Source: Aquaspirillum sp. LM1 (GTDB taxonomy: Bacteria; Pseudomonadota; Gammaproteobacteria; Burkholderiales; Aquaspirillaceae). From it: DNA of 64,000 nucleotides. A model generated the notes under the pieces. The model ran no database searches. It was not told the origin of the DNA and was given only the letters and a program-made list of their open reading frames with translations. Every line of letters starts with the position of its first letter. The stretch's first letter is position 1. Location of the stretch: NCBI RefSeq assembly GCF_002002905.1, contig NZ_CP019509.1, positions 2,537,001 through 2,601,000 on the forward strand, in the 5' to 3' direction. The translations under genes were made by a program, and so were the position numbers. Of this stretch, positions 31,831 through 40,754 are shown one piece after another.

Positions 31831-34693
31831 GAACCCGCGCCTCACCATCGCCAAACAGATTGCTCACGCAGCGCCCGCACAGGGTGGGATGTTCGGCGTG
31901 GCTGCCCACGTCATCACGCCAGTGCCAGCAACGCTCGCACTTGTGTGCGCTGGCCGGGGTGACGGTGATGCTGGTCTGCTCGCCAGCGCTCAGCGTGACC
32001 TTGGACACAATCAGCACAAATTTCAGGTCATCCCCCAGCGCGGTCAGCAGCGGATACAGGGCGGCGTCGGCCACGATGCTGACTTCCGCCTGCAGCGACG
32101 AGCCCAGCGCATTGGCCACCCGCTGGTCTTCAATCAGCTTGTTGACGTTGGCGCGCAGGGTGCGCAGGGTATCCCAGCGCGCCAGCAGCGCATCTTGCCC
32201 GGCCACGTCCGGCAGGGTGTGCCAGGTGTGGAACAGCGCGCTGTCGTCCGCGTTGCCGGTAAACACCGCCCAGGCTTCGTCGCTGGTGAAGCACAGCATC
32301 GGCTGCAGCCACAGCAGCAGGGCGCGGGTGATATGCCACAACGCGGTCTGTGCCGAGCGGCGCGCCAGCGAATCAGCCGCCGTGGTGTACAGCCGATCTT
32401 TCAGGATATCCAGGTAGAACGCGCCCAGGTCATCCGAGCAGTAGGTGACGATTTCCTGCACCGCGTGGTGAAAGGCGTAGCGCGGGTAGAGGTCGCCCGT
32501 CAGCCGCTGCTGCAGCTGCTGCGCCTGGGCCAGTGCGTAGCGGTCGATGTCCACCATCTGCGCCACCGCCACGCCATCGCGGGCCAGGTCGAAGTCGGTC
32601 AGGTTGGCCAGCAAGAAGCGCAAGGTGTTGCGCAGGCGGCGATAGCTTTCGGTCACCCCCTTGAGGATGGTGTCGGAAATCGCCAGCTCGCCGGAATAAT
32701 CGGTAGCCGCCACCCACAGGCGCAGGATATCTGCGCCCAGGGTGTCGTTGATCTTTTGCGGGGCAATCACATTGCCCACCGACTTGGACATCTTGCGCCC
32801 CTGGCCATCCACCACAAAGCCGTGGGTCAGCAGTTGGTCGTACGGCGCACGGCCCGTGGTGGCGCAGCCGGTCAGCAGCGAGCTCTGGAACCAGCCGCGA
32901 TGCTGATCCGAGCCTTCCAGGTACAAATCCGCCGGCCATTTCAGCTCGTCGCGCTGACGCAGCACGGCGTAATGGGTGGAGCCGGAGTCAAACCACACGT
33001 CCAGGGTGTCGGTCAGCTTGCGGTACTGGCTGGCTTCGTCGCCCAGCAGTTCGGCGGCGTCGAGCTGGAACCAGGCTTCGATGCCTTCCTGCTCGATGCG
33101 CAGCGCCACTTGCTCCAGCAGTTCTGCCGAACGCGGATGCATGGCACCGGTTTCCTTGTGGACAAAGAAGGTCATCGGCACGCCCCAGTTGCGCTGGCGC
33201 GACACGCACCAGTCTGGGCGGTTGCCAATCATCGCTTCCAGCCGGGCGCGGCCCCAGGTCGGGAAAAACTGGGTGTGGTCAACGGCGCGCATGGCATTGG
33301 CGCGCAGGGTGATGCCATCCTGGCCAACGCTGTCCATGCCGATGAACCACTGGCTGGTGGCGCGGAAGATGATGGGGGTTTTATGCCGCCAGCAGTGCGG
33401 GTAGCTGTGCTTGAGCTTTTCGCTGGCCATCAGCGCGTGCTGGCTGCTCAGGGTGTCGATCACCTGCGGGTTGGCTTCCCACACCGACAAACCGGCAAAC
33501 AGCGGCGTGCCAGAGATAAAGCGGCCATCGTCGCCCACCGGGTTGTCCACCGCCAGGCCGTACTTCAGCCCGGCATGGAAGTCTTCCAGACCATGCGCCG
33601 GCGCGGTATGCACCAGGCCAGTACCGGCGTCGGCACCGACGTGGTCGCCCAGAATCACCGGCACCTGGCGCGGCTGGAAGGGATGGTGCAGCGCCAGCAA
33701 GTCCAGCGCTTCGCCCTTGGCCTGGCCCAGCAATTGGGCACCATCGGCCAGTTCGTAGCGCTTGAGCGCACCTTCAGCCAGCTCGGCAGCCAGAATCAGC
33801 GCGCCACGGGCGGTGGCCCACAGTTGGTAGTCCAGATTCGGGTGTACCGCCACCGCCTGGTTGGCCGGCAGCGTCCATGGTGTGGTGGTCCAGATCACCG
33901 CGCGCGCGTCGCCCTCCAGCGCGGTCAGGCCAAAAGCCGCGGCCAGGCGGGCGGTGTCGGCCACCAGAAAGCCCACGTCAATCGCCGGCGAGGTTTTGTC
34001 CTCGTATTCCACTTCGGCTTCGGCCAGCGCCGAGCCGCAGTCGATACACCAGTGCACCGGCTTCTTGCCCTGTACCAGATAGCCGTTCTGGTGGATCTTG
34101 CCCAGCGTGCGCACAATGTCCGCTTCGGTGCGGTAGTTCATGGTCAGGTAGGGATTGTCCCAGTCGCCCAGCACGCCCAGACGGATAAAGTCGGCTTTCT
34201 GTCGTTCGATCTGCACTTTGGCGTAGGAGCGGCACAGCTTGCGGGTCACCGACGCCGGCAGGCGGGTTTCTTTCGGGTCCAGGCCATTTTCCTGACGATA
34301 GGCCACGATCAACTGGTGAATGCCCGGTGCGGCCTCAATGGCTTTTTTGTCGCCCTTGACCAGTTTTTCGATCTGGTGCTCGATGGGCAGGCCGTGGCAA
34401 TCCCAGCCCGGCACATAGGGCGCGTCAAAGCCAGCCAGGGTTTTCGAGCGGACAATGATGTCCTTGAGGATTTTGTTGACGGCATGACCAATGTGAATAT
34501 CGCCATTGGCGTAGGGCGGGCCGTCGTGCAGCACAAACTTGGGCCGGCCAGCGCAACGCTGGCGCAGCGCCTGGTAACGTTGGCCGGCTTGCCACTGCGC
34601 CACCCAGCCGGGTTCGCGCTTGGCCAGGTCGCCGCGCATCGGAAAGGCGGTGTCGAGCAGGTTGACGGCGTATTTTTTGGAGTCGGTGGTCAT
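31823..34693 (-). CDS. ileS: Isoleucyl-tRNA synthetase
   Basis: Charges tRNA-Ile, with editing of valine. At 956 aa it has the class I motifs [11 protein letters not shown] (HIGH box) and KMSKSVGN, and a C-terminal zinc site in [10 protein letters not shown] and CGRCVSN, typical of the bacterial mupirocin-sensitive type. Its start overlaps the ribF stop by 4 bp, and lspA begins inside its end. A long open frame on the opposite strand is a codon-bias shadow. Confidence 0.98.
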   Translation of the reverse strand: MTTDSKKYAVNLLDTAFPMRGDLAKREPGWVAQWQAGQRYQALRQRCAGRPKFVLHDGPPYANGDIHIGHAVNKILKDIIVRSKTLAGFDAPYVPGWDCHGLPIEHQIEKLVKGDKKAIEAAPGIHQLIVAYRQENGLDPKETRLPASVTRKLCRSYAKVQIERQKADFIRLGVLGDWDNPYLTMNYRTEADIVRTLGKIHQNGYLVQGKKPVHWCIDCGSALAEAEVEYEDKTSPAIDVGFLVADTARLAAAFGLTALEGDARAVIWTTTPWTLPANQAVAVHPNLDYQLWATARGALILAAELAEGALKRYELADGAQLLGQAKGEALDLLALHHPFQPRQVPVILGDHVGADAGTGLVHTAPAHGLEDFHAGLKYGLAVDNPVGDDGRFISGTPLFAGLSVWEANPQVIDTLSSQHALMASEKLKHSYPHCWRHKTPIIFRATSQWFIGMDSVGQDGITLRANAMRAVDHTQFFPTWGRARLEAMIGNRPDWCVSRQRNWGVPMTFFVHKETGAMHPRSAELLEQVALRIEQEGIEAWFQLDAAELLGDEASQYRKLTDTLDVWFDSGSTHYAVLRQRDELKWPADLYLEGSDQHRGWFQSSLLTGCATTGRAPYDQLLTHGFVVDGQGRKMSKSVGNVIAPQKINDTLGADILRLWVAATDYSGELAISDTILKGVTESYRRLRNTLRFLLANLTDFDLARDGVAVAQMVDIDRYALAQAQQLQQRLTGDLYPRYAFHHAVQEIVTYCSDDLGAFYLDILKDRLYTTAADSLARRSAQTALWHITRALLLWLQPMLCFTSDEAWAVFTGNADDSALFHTWHTLPDVAGQDALLARWDTLRTLRANVNKLIEDQRVANALGSSLQAEVSIVADAALYPLLTALGDDLKFVLIVSKVTLSAGEQTSITVTPASAHKCERCWHWRDDVGSHAEHPTLCGRCVSNLFGDGEARVHA

Positions 34694-35622
34694 GCGGTAA
34701 CTCTCTGCAAGGTCGATAGGTGGTGGCGGGCGGCGGCGGCGTCGGCGTCGATTTGCGCGGTCAGCGCGGCCAGCGAGTCAAAGCGTTGTTCATCGCGCAA
34801 TTTGGCCAGAAAGCGTACCGAGATCAGCTGGCCGTACAGGTCGCCGGCAAAATCAAACAGATGCACTTCCAGCTTGTAGCTGTCGGTGGTGTCCACCGTG
34901 GGGTTTTTGCCCAGGCTGGCCACGCCGCCAAAGCGGCCCAGGGCGGTGTCCACTTCCACCACAAAAATTCCCGCCAGCGCCGGCTTGCGGTGTGGCAGAT
35001 GCACATTGGCAGTAGGATAGCCCAGGGTGCGACCCAGTTTCTTGCCGTGCATCACCCGGCCAGTCAGTTGGTAATGCCGGCCCAGCAAGGCCTCGGCGTG
35101 GGCAAAATCCCCCGCTGCCAGCGCGGTGCGGATGCGCGAGCTGGACGCGCGTTCGCCATGCACGCTGATGGTGGGCATCGCCTCGGTGACAAACGCCGGA
35201 CAGGCTTGCAAAGTGGAAAAATGGCCCTGGCGGCGCGCGCCAAACTGGAAATCATCGCCAATCAGCACGTAGCGGGCACCCAGCGCCGTCACCAGCACCT
35301 GGTCGATGAATGCCTGCGCCGACAAACCGGCAAAGCCACGGGTAAAGCGGTAAACGTAGAGTTGGTCCACCAGGCCGCTTTCCTGCAAATACAGCACTTT
35401 GTCGCGCAGGGTGGCCAGCCGGGCCGGCGGATTGTCGCGGGCAAACACTTCGCGCGGGTGGGGCTCGAAGGTGAGCAGGGCGGTGGGTAAACCGCGTGCG
35501 TTGGCGCGTTCACGCAGACAGTGCAGCATGGCCTGATGTCCGAGATGAACGCCGTCAAAATTGCCTATGGTCAGCGCACAGGCCGAAGGCCGGGCGGGTG
35601 AGGCACCAAAATGAACCTGCAT
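34690..35622 (-). CDS. ribF: Bifunctional riboflavin kinase/FAD synthetase
   Basis: Makes FMN and then FAD. The 310-aa protein has an N-terminal FAD synthetase domain ([12 protein letters not shown]) and a C-terminal riboflavin kinase domain with [11 protein letters not shown]. First gene of ribF-ileS-lspA-ispH, coupled to ileS by an ATGA overlap. The terminator of the converging-side OmpA-like gene lies 80 bp upstream. Confidence 0.96.
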   Translation of the reverse strand: MQVHFGASPARPSACALTIGNFDGVHLGHQAMLHCLRERANARGLPTALLTFEPHPREVFARDNPPARLATLRDKVLYLQESGLVDQLYVYRFTRGFAGLSAQAFIDQVLVTALGARYVLIGDDFQFGARRQGHFSTLQACPAFVTEAMPTISVHGERASSSRIRTALAAGDFAHAEALLGRHYQLTGRVMHGKKLGRTLGYPTANVHLPHRKPALAGIFVVEVDTALGRFGGVASLGKNPTVDTTDSYKLEVHLFDFAGDLYGQLISVRFLAKLRDEQRFDSLAALTAQIDADAAAARHHLSTLQRVTA

Positions 35623-35702
35623 CGCTCGAAATCGCTGGAAAACCTTGGATTCTAGCCGGTATCGTCGGGGAGCACCACCAGCGGCTGTGTGCTGGCAGGC
35701 AG

Positions 35703-35734
35703 AAAAAAACCCCGCGAAATCGCGGGGTTTTTTT
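35703..35734. terminator. Bidirectional rho-independent terminator after the OmpA-like gene
   Basis: A perfect 14-bp stem, AAAAAAACCCCGCG (35703-35716) against CGCGGGGTTTTTTT (35721-35734), with loop AAAT. It lies 15 bp past the OmpA-like stop. Confidence 0.93.
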
Positions 35735-35748
35735 GACGCGGGCAGAAA

Positions 35749-36396
35749 TTACTTGGTGGTTTGACCCGTGATTTCCACATCCACGCGACGATCCGGCTCC
35801 AGGCAATCCTTCAGCTTGGCGTAGGACAGCTTCTTGGCCTTGCAGGTCTGGGTCATCTTGGTTTCGGTTTCGCCCTTGCCCACAGCGGTCACCTTGTCAG
35901 CCGGCACGCCATTGGCCACGAAGTAGGACTTCACGGTGTTGGCACGGCTTTCGGACAGCTTCTGGTTGTACTTGTCGGTACCCAGGTAGTCGGTGTGGCC
36001 TTCAACCACAACGCCTTGCAGGTTGGTGCCGTGTTGCTTGATCTTGGCGACAACCGGGTCCAGTTCGTTCTTGGCAGCCGAACGCAGGTTGGCCTTGTTG
36101 AAATCAAACAGAACCTTGGCGGACAGCGAGATGCGTTCCTTGGTGGTCACCGGAGCAGCAGCCGGCTTGGCAGCCACCGGAGCAGCAGCCACAGCGTCGC
36201 CGCATTCGGCCAGGCCATTCTTGGCCTTGTCGAAGTAGGTGGTTTTCCAGCATTCGCCGTAGTTGTTGCGGGTGACTGCGTCGGTGGATTGGTCCACCAC
36301 ATAGCCCGGCTTGGTGGCGTGAGCCTGAGCCGAGAACAGAGCGACGAGCAGCGCGCCAGCCAGACCGCTGAGTTTCAGTTTGTTCATGGTATTCAT
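35749..36396 (-). CDS. OmpA-family outer-membrane/peptidoglycan-binding protein
   Basis: A 215-aa protein with a signal peptide (residues 1-27, cleavage near AHA-TKP), a short Ala/Pro-rich linker and a C-terminal OmpA-like domain (about 90-212). That domain has VLFDFNKANLR, GHTDYLGTDKYNQKLSESRA and DRRVDVEI. It lacks the eight-strand beta-barrel of classical OmpA and resembles the Neisseria RmpM class, which ties the outer membrane to peptidoglycan. Cysteines TCKAKK and KDCLEP probably form a disulphide inside the domain. The start at 36396 has an AGAGG site 7 nt upstream. Strong promoter and terminator suggest an abundant protein. Confidence 0.92.
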   Translation of the reverse strand: MNTMNKLKLSGLAGALLVALFSAQAHATKPGYVVDQSTDAVTRNNYGECWKTTYFDKAKNGLAECGDAVAAAPVAAKPAAAPVTTKERISLSAKVLFDFNKANLRSAAKNELDPVVAKIKQHGTNLQGVVVEGHTDYLGTDKYNQKLSESRANTVKSYFVANGVPADKVTAVGKGETETKMTQTCKAKKLSYAKLKDCLEPDRRVDVEITGQTTK

Positions 36397-36489
36397 CCGT
36401 GTGCCTCTTTCGTTAGAGAGTGTATTAAGCAGATAGCATGTGTTGTGCGTGCCGCAAGCAACAGGAAACGGTGGCTCGCAGTTACCGGG

Positions 36490-36518
36490 AATATAGGTTT
36501 TTGACTATATATTGTCAA
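36490..36518 (-). promoter_or_regulatory. Near-consensus sigma-70 promoter of the OmpA-like gene
   Basis: On the minus strand TTGACA (36518-36513) and TATATT (36495-36490) are exactly 17 bp apart. This is the best promoter in the window. The predicted leader is about 90 nt. Confidence 0.88.
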
Positions 36519-36610
36519 TTCGGCCAGCATCCACAAGTGTGGCAAGCAAGCAACATGTGTCTGACTTGCCACAAAGATAACGCTATCGCCGCCATGTTGC
36601 AGCAGTGCTG

Positions 36611-37096
36611 TTACCGGGCATGCCGGAAAAGCGCCTGCTCACGAAGGAAAGTGACCTGGTAACCGGTGCTGAAGTCCTGCAATCCCGCGAGTTCCTGGGC
36701 AGGATTGCGGTCTTCTCGCACCGAAAATGCGTTAAAACCCACTTGTTCCATCGCGTACAGCTGGTCACGCAGCACATCGCCCACTGCGCGCAGCTCGCCG
36801 GCAAAACCGTAGCGTTCGCGCAACAGTCGGCCATTGCTGTAGCTGCGACCATCGACAAACTGCGGAAAATCCAGCGCAATCACTGGCAAATCAGCCATTG
36901 CGTCGGCCAGCTCTGCCGGATCGTCAGCCGGGGCTAACCATACGCCGAAATCGGCAGCAGCGCGACTGTCACGCTGCTGTTTCCAGTACGCCAGCGGCAC
37001 AATCACCGGACCATCGGGCACGCCAGCCTCGACATCGCGCACCAGGGTCCAGCGGTCTTGTTCCAGCTGACGGTTTTTAATGAGCAGCTTGGCCAT
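36611..37096 (-). CDS. DUF934 protein of the sulphur-assimilation cluster
   Basis: A 161-aa cytoplasmic protein of DUF934. Conserved pieces are ALDFPQFVDGRSYSNGRLLRE and LRDQLYAMEQVGF. Such proteins are almost always encoded beside cysI or cysH, and are thought to help assimilatory sulphite reduction; the mechanism is unknown. The start at 37096 (MAKLLIKNR) overlaps the cysI stop by 20 bp, so translation is coupled. Last gene of the cysH-cysI-DUF934 unit. Confidence 0.9.
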   Translation of the reverse strand: MAKLLIKNRQLEQDRWTLVRDVEAGVPDGPVIVPLAYWKQQRDSRAAADFGVWLAPADDPAELADAMADLPVIALDFPQFVDGRSYSNGRLLRERYGFAGELRAVGDVLRDQLYAMEQVGFNAFSVREDRNPAQELAGLQDFSTGYQVTFLREQALFRHAR

Positions 37097-38741
37097 AAAC
37101 CTTCTCCTTGAACGGGTCGATGCCGATACGGCGGGCGGTGTCGATAAAGCGCTCGTCGGCGTGGCGCTGGGCGAGATACACCGAGATGATTTTTTCAATC
37201 ACATCCGGCATGGCGTCCTGGGCAAACGACGGGCCAATCACCTTGCCCAGGCTGGCGTGTTCGCCCTGGCTGCCGCCAATCGACACCTGGTACCACTCGC
37301 TACCCTGCTTGTCCACGCCCAGAATGCCGATATGGCCAATATGATGATGACCACAGGCGTTCATGCAGCCCGACATGTTCAGGTCCAGCTCGCCAATGTC
37401 GTGCTGATAGTCGAGGTCGTCAAAGCGCTTTTGCACCGCAGCAGCAATCGGAATGGACTTGGCATTGGCCAGCGAGCAGAAATCCCCGCCGGGGCAGCAG
37501 ATGATGTCGGACAGCAGGCCGATATTCGGCGTGGCAAAGCCGGCAGCGCGGGCTTTTTCCCACAGCGCAAACAGATCGGTTTCGCGCACGTCGGCCAGAA
37601 TCAGGTTTTGCTCATGCGACGCGCGCAGCTCGCCAAAGCTGTAGGCGTCGGCCCAGTCGGCCACCGCGTCCAGCTGGTCTGCCGTGGCGTCGCCCGGCGG
37701 CACGCCGGTGGCTTTCAACGACAGGGTGACAATCCGGTAGCCGGCCACCTTGTGCTCGCGGGTATTGCGCGCCACCCAGCGGGCAAACGCCGGCTCGGCG
37801 GCCAGTTGGGCAGTGTAGGCCGGGTCATTGCGGCTGAGGCTGGTGTCGTAGGCTGGCGCGGTAAAGAATTTGGCCATATGCTCAAACTCAGCCGCCGGCA
37901 CGGTAGCCGGGCCATCCTTGAGATGCGACCATTCTTCTTCCACCTTGGCGGCAAAGCCGGCGGCAGTCATTGCCTTGACCAGAATCTTGATCCGCGCCTT
38001 GTACTTGTTGTCGCGGCGGCCAAAGCGGTTGTACACGCGCAGGATGGCATCCAGGTAGGTGAGCAGATGTCTGGCCGGCAGGAAGTCGCGAATCACGCTG
38101 CCAATGATCGGCGTGCGGCCCAGACCGCCCCCCACGATCACCCGAAAGCCAATTTCGCCATCGGCAGCACGCACGGCATGCAGGCCGATATCGTGCACCA
38201 GCGTGGCGGCGCGGTCTTCACGGGCACCGGACACGGCAATCTTGAACTTGCGCGGCAGGAAGGTGAATTCCGGGTGGAAGGTGCTCCACTGGCGAATGAT
38301 TTCGCAATACGGGCGCGGGTCAATCAGCTCATCGCCCGCCACCCCGGCAAAGTGGTCAGAGGTGGTGTTGCGGATGCAGTTGCCCGAGGTCTGGATGGCG
38401 TGCATTTCCACTTCGGCCAGTTCGGCCAGAATATCGGGCACGGTTTCCAGCGCCGGCCAGTTGAACTGCAGGTTTTGCCGGGTGGTGAAATGGGCATAGC
38501 CACGGTCGTAAGTGCGGGCAATATGCGCGAGCTTGCGCAGCTGGCGCGAGGACAGCATGCCGTAGGGCACCGCCACGCGCAGCATCGGCGCATGGCGCTG
38601 CACATACAGGCCATTCATCAGCCGCAGCGGGCGGAATTCGTCTTCGGTCAGCTCGCCAGCTAGGTAGCGGCGGGTCTGGTCGCGGAACTGGGCGACCCGT
38701 TCGTTGACCAGGCGAAAGTCAACTTCGTCGTAACGATACAT
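37077..38741 (-). CDS. cysI: Sulphite reductase hemoprotein (nitrite/sulphite reductase family)
   Basis: Six-electron reduction of sulphite to sulphide in cysteine synthesis. The 554-aa protein has two ferredoxin-like halves and the siroheme/4Fe-4S ligands in CCPGGDFCSLA and SGCMNACGHH. The neighbours cysH and DUF934 point to sulphite rather than nitrite. No cysJ flavoprotein is next to it, so electrons may come from ferredoxin or another partner. It lies 36 bp after cysH. Confidence 0.93.
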   Translation of the reverse strand: MYRYDEVDFRLVNERVAQFRDQTRRYLAGELTEDEFRPLRLMNGLYVQRHAPMLRVAVPYGMLSSRQLRKLAHIARTYDRGYAHFTTRQNLQFNWPALETVPDILAELAEVEMHAIQTSGNCIRNTTSDHFAGVAGDELIDPRPYCEIIRQWSTFHPEFTFLPRKFKIAVSGAREDRAATLVHDIGLHAVRAADGEIGFRVIVGGGLGRTPIIGSVIRDFLPARHLLTYLDAILRVYNRFGRRDNKYKARIKILVKAMTAAGFAAKVEEEWSHLKDGPATVPAAEFEHMAKFFTAPAYDTSLSRNDPAYTAQLAAEPAFARWVARNTREHKVAGYRIVTLSLKATGVPPGDATADQLDAVADWADAYSFGELRASHEQNLILADVRETDLFALWEKARAAGFATPNIGLLSDIICCPGGDFCSLANAKSIPIAAAVQKRFDDLDYQHDIGELDLNMSGCMNACGHHHIGHIGILGVDKQGSEWYQVSIGGSQGEHASLGKVIGPSFAQDAMPDVIEKIISVYLAQRHADERFIDTARRIGIDPFKEKVYGQAAH

Positions 38742-38777
38742 GGGGTATCTCGGGTAAGGGTAAAGGAGCGTGTCGGG

Positions 38778-39485
38778 TCAGCTGCCAGGGCGGCGCAGCG
38801 GCGAGGCCTTGATGTGCAGCCCGCATTCTTTGGAGTCCGGGTTTTCCCACCACCAGCGCCCGGCGCGCACATCCTCACCCACCGAAATGGCGCGGGTACA
38901 GGGCGCACAGCCGATGGACGGGTAGTGCTGGTCGTGCAGCGCGTTGTACGGCACGTCGTGGGCGCGCAGGTATTCCCACACGTCAGCTTCGGTCCATTCA
39001 ATCAGCGGATTGAATTTCCACAGGCCGTTATCGGCGTCAAATTCGCCATCGCCCAGGTCCTGGCGGGTGGGCGACTGCTCGCGGCGCAGCCCGGTAATCC
39101 ACGCCTGGCGGCCCGCCAGCGCCCGCTTGAGCGGCTCGATCTTGCGCACCGCACAGCAGCCCTTGCGCTGCTCCACCGACTGATAAAACCCATTGATGCC
39201 GTGCGCACGCACATACTGCTCGGTGGCGTCAGTCTGCGGAAAATACACGCTGACCGGATGACTGGGGTAGCGCTCGCCCACCTGTTGCAGCAGCGTGTAG
39301 GTTTCTGCCGGCAGTCGGCCTGTGTCCAGGCTGAAAATTTCGATGTCCAGGCCCAGCTTGGCAATCAGGTCGGTGAGGACCATGTCCTCCGCGCCCAGAC
39401 TGTTGGCAAACACCGCCGGGCGGTAGTCACGGGCAATGCGCTCAAGCAGCTGCTCGGTCGCGGGAAGTTTGTCGGCATACGCCAT
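38778..39485 (-). CDS. cysH: Adenylyl-sulphate (APS/PAPS) reductase
   Basis: Reduces activated sulphate to sulphite using thioredoxin. The 235-aa protein shows the catalytic and cluster cysteines of the [4Fe-4S] type: GCCAVRKIEPL and CAPCTRAI. The cluster cysteines indicate an APS-using enzyme, unlike E. coli CysH. The C-terminal Cys of the usual ECG motif is present as KECGLH. First gene of the operon, behind a long structured leader and divergent from cysB. Confidence 0.94.
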   Translation of the reverse strand: MAYADKLPATEQLLERIARDYRPAVFANSLGAEDMVLTDLIAKLGLDIEIFSLDTGRLPAETYTLLQQVGERYPSHPVSVYFPQTDATEQYVRAHGINGFYQSVEQRKGCCAVRKIEPLKRALAGRQAWITGLRREQSPTRQDLGDGEFDADNGLWKFNPLIEWTEADVWEYLRAHDVPYNALHDQHYPSIGCAPCTRAISVGEDVRAGRWWWENPDSKECGLHIKASPLRRPGS

Positions 39486-39565
39486 GCGGGAAGCTCCGGA
39501 AGACAGGGGTCAACTAAGGGGGCTGGCCGGAGGGGCTCCGGGCTGGCTCAGCCATCACGGCCCAC

Positions 39566-39608
39566 CCGGTTCGGGTCAGCAGACACGAAGGGGATTAGAC
39601 CGAACCGG
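39566..39608 (-). promoter_or_regulatory. Structured leader hairpin upstream of cysH
   Basis: CCGGTTCGG (39566-39574) and CCGAACCGG (39600-39608) are exact reverse complements, extended by GTC/GAC after a 1-nt bulge. It lies 81 bp before the cysH start; two smaller GC-rich hairpins follow on the minus strand. No known riboswitch class is recognised. It may instead be a protein site such as a CysB region. Confidence 0.5.
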
Positions 39609-39756
39609 CATGTTACCCAAAGCACAAGCGTACGCAAAAGAATAATGTGTTAGGATTTAAGTGCAGCCGGTTATTTGCAAACCCCGTGCGCAAAAGGGGC
39701 GACGGCATTCCGCTGGTGCCTGCTGCTTTTCTCTCCATCACGACAGCCTGCCTACC

Positions 39757-40692
39757 ATGAAACTGCAACAGCTCCGCTATCTGGTCGAAGTCGCCAAACA
39801 GGGTTTGAATGTTTCCGAAGCCGCCGAAACCCTGCATACCTCACAACCCGGCATCAGCAAGCAAATCCGCCTGCTGGAAGACGAACTGGGCATTCAGGTG
39901 TTCATTCGCAATGGCAAGCGCGTGGTGGCGGTGTCCGAGCCAGGCAAGCAGGTGCTGCGCATTGCCGAACGGATTTTGCGCGAAGCCAAAAATCTCAAGC
40001 GGGTGGGGGAAGAATTTGCCAGCGAGGCCGAAGGCAGCCTGATCATCGCCACCACCCACACCCAGGCGCGCTACGCGCTGCCGGACACGGTGAAGGCGTT
40101 TCGCGAACATTACCCGAATGTGCGCCTGCAGCTCAAGCAGGGCAACCCCACCCAGATCTGCGATATGGTGGTGGCCGGCGAAGCCGACTTTGCCATCGCC
40201 ACCGAAGGCATCCTGCTTTATAAGGAACTGGCCGCCCTGCCCTGCCACAGCTGGAACCGCAGCGTGGTGGTGCCCGTTGGCCATCCGCTTGCCCAGCTGG
40301 ATCGCCCCATCAGCCTGGCCGACATTGGCCAGTATCCGATTGTCACCTACGACACCGCGTTTACCGGACGCACCCGCATCAACCATGCCTTTGAACAGGC
40401 AGGCGTCACCCCCAATCTGGTGCTGACCGCCATTGATACCGACGTGATCAAAACCTACGTCAGCATTGGTCTGGGCGTGGGCATCATTGCCTCGATGGGC
40501 TTTGAACCGGAACGCGACAGCGAACTGGTGGCGCTGGACGCCAGCCATCTGTTTGAACCGTCGATTACCAAGATCGGCATCCGCAAGGACGCCTACCTGC
40601 GCGGCTTTGCCTATACCTTTATTGAACTGTTTGCCCCGTACCTGACCCGGCACAAAGTGGACGAAGCCATTCTGGCCGGACATCAGGGCTAA
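39757..40692 (+). CDS. cysB: CysB-type LysR regulator
   Basis: Activator of sulphate assimilation, probably sensing O- or N-acetylserine. The 311-aa protein begins MKLQQLRYLVEVAKQGLNVSEAA, the classic CysB/Cbl helix-turn-helix, and contains the effector-pocket TTHTQARYALP. The start at 39757 is chosen because all CysB proteins begin this way; 32 upstream codons are not family-like. Divergent from cysH, its expected target. Confidence 0.95.
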   Translation: MKLQQLRYLVEVAKQGLNVSEAAETLHTSQPGISKQIRLLEDELGIQVFIRNGKRVVAVSEPGKQVLRIAERILREAKNLKRVGEEFASEAEGSLIIATTHTQARYALPDTVKAFREHYPNVRLQLKQGNPTQICDMVVAGEADFAIATEGILLYKELAALPCHSWNRSVVVPVGHPLAQLDRPISLADIGQYPIVTYDTAFTGRTRINHAFEQAGVTPNLVLTAIDTDVIKTYVSIGLGVGIIASMGFEPERDSELVALDASHLFEPSITKIGIRKDAYLRGFAYTFIELFAPYLTRHKVDEAILAGHQG

Positions 40693-40754
40693 ACCATCCT
40701 GCGCCGCGCCCCCCGGTGCGCAAGCAGCAAGGGGCGCGGCATAGCGGGTGACAA

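Noticed and set aside
31766-34879. Plus-strand open frame of 1037 codons opposite ileS
   Set aside because: Fully antisense to ileS, which has all class I synthetase motifs; no recognisable protein features.
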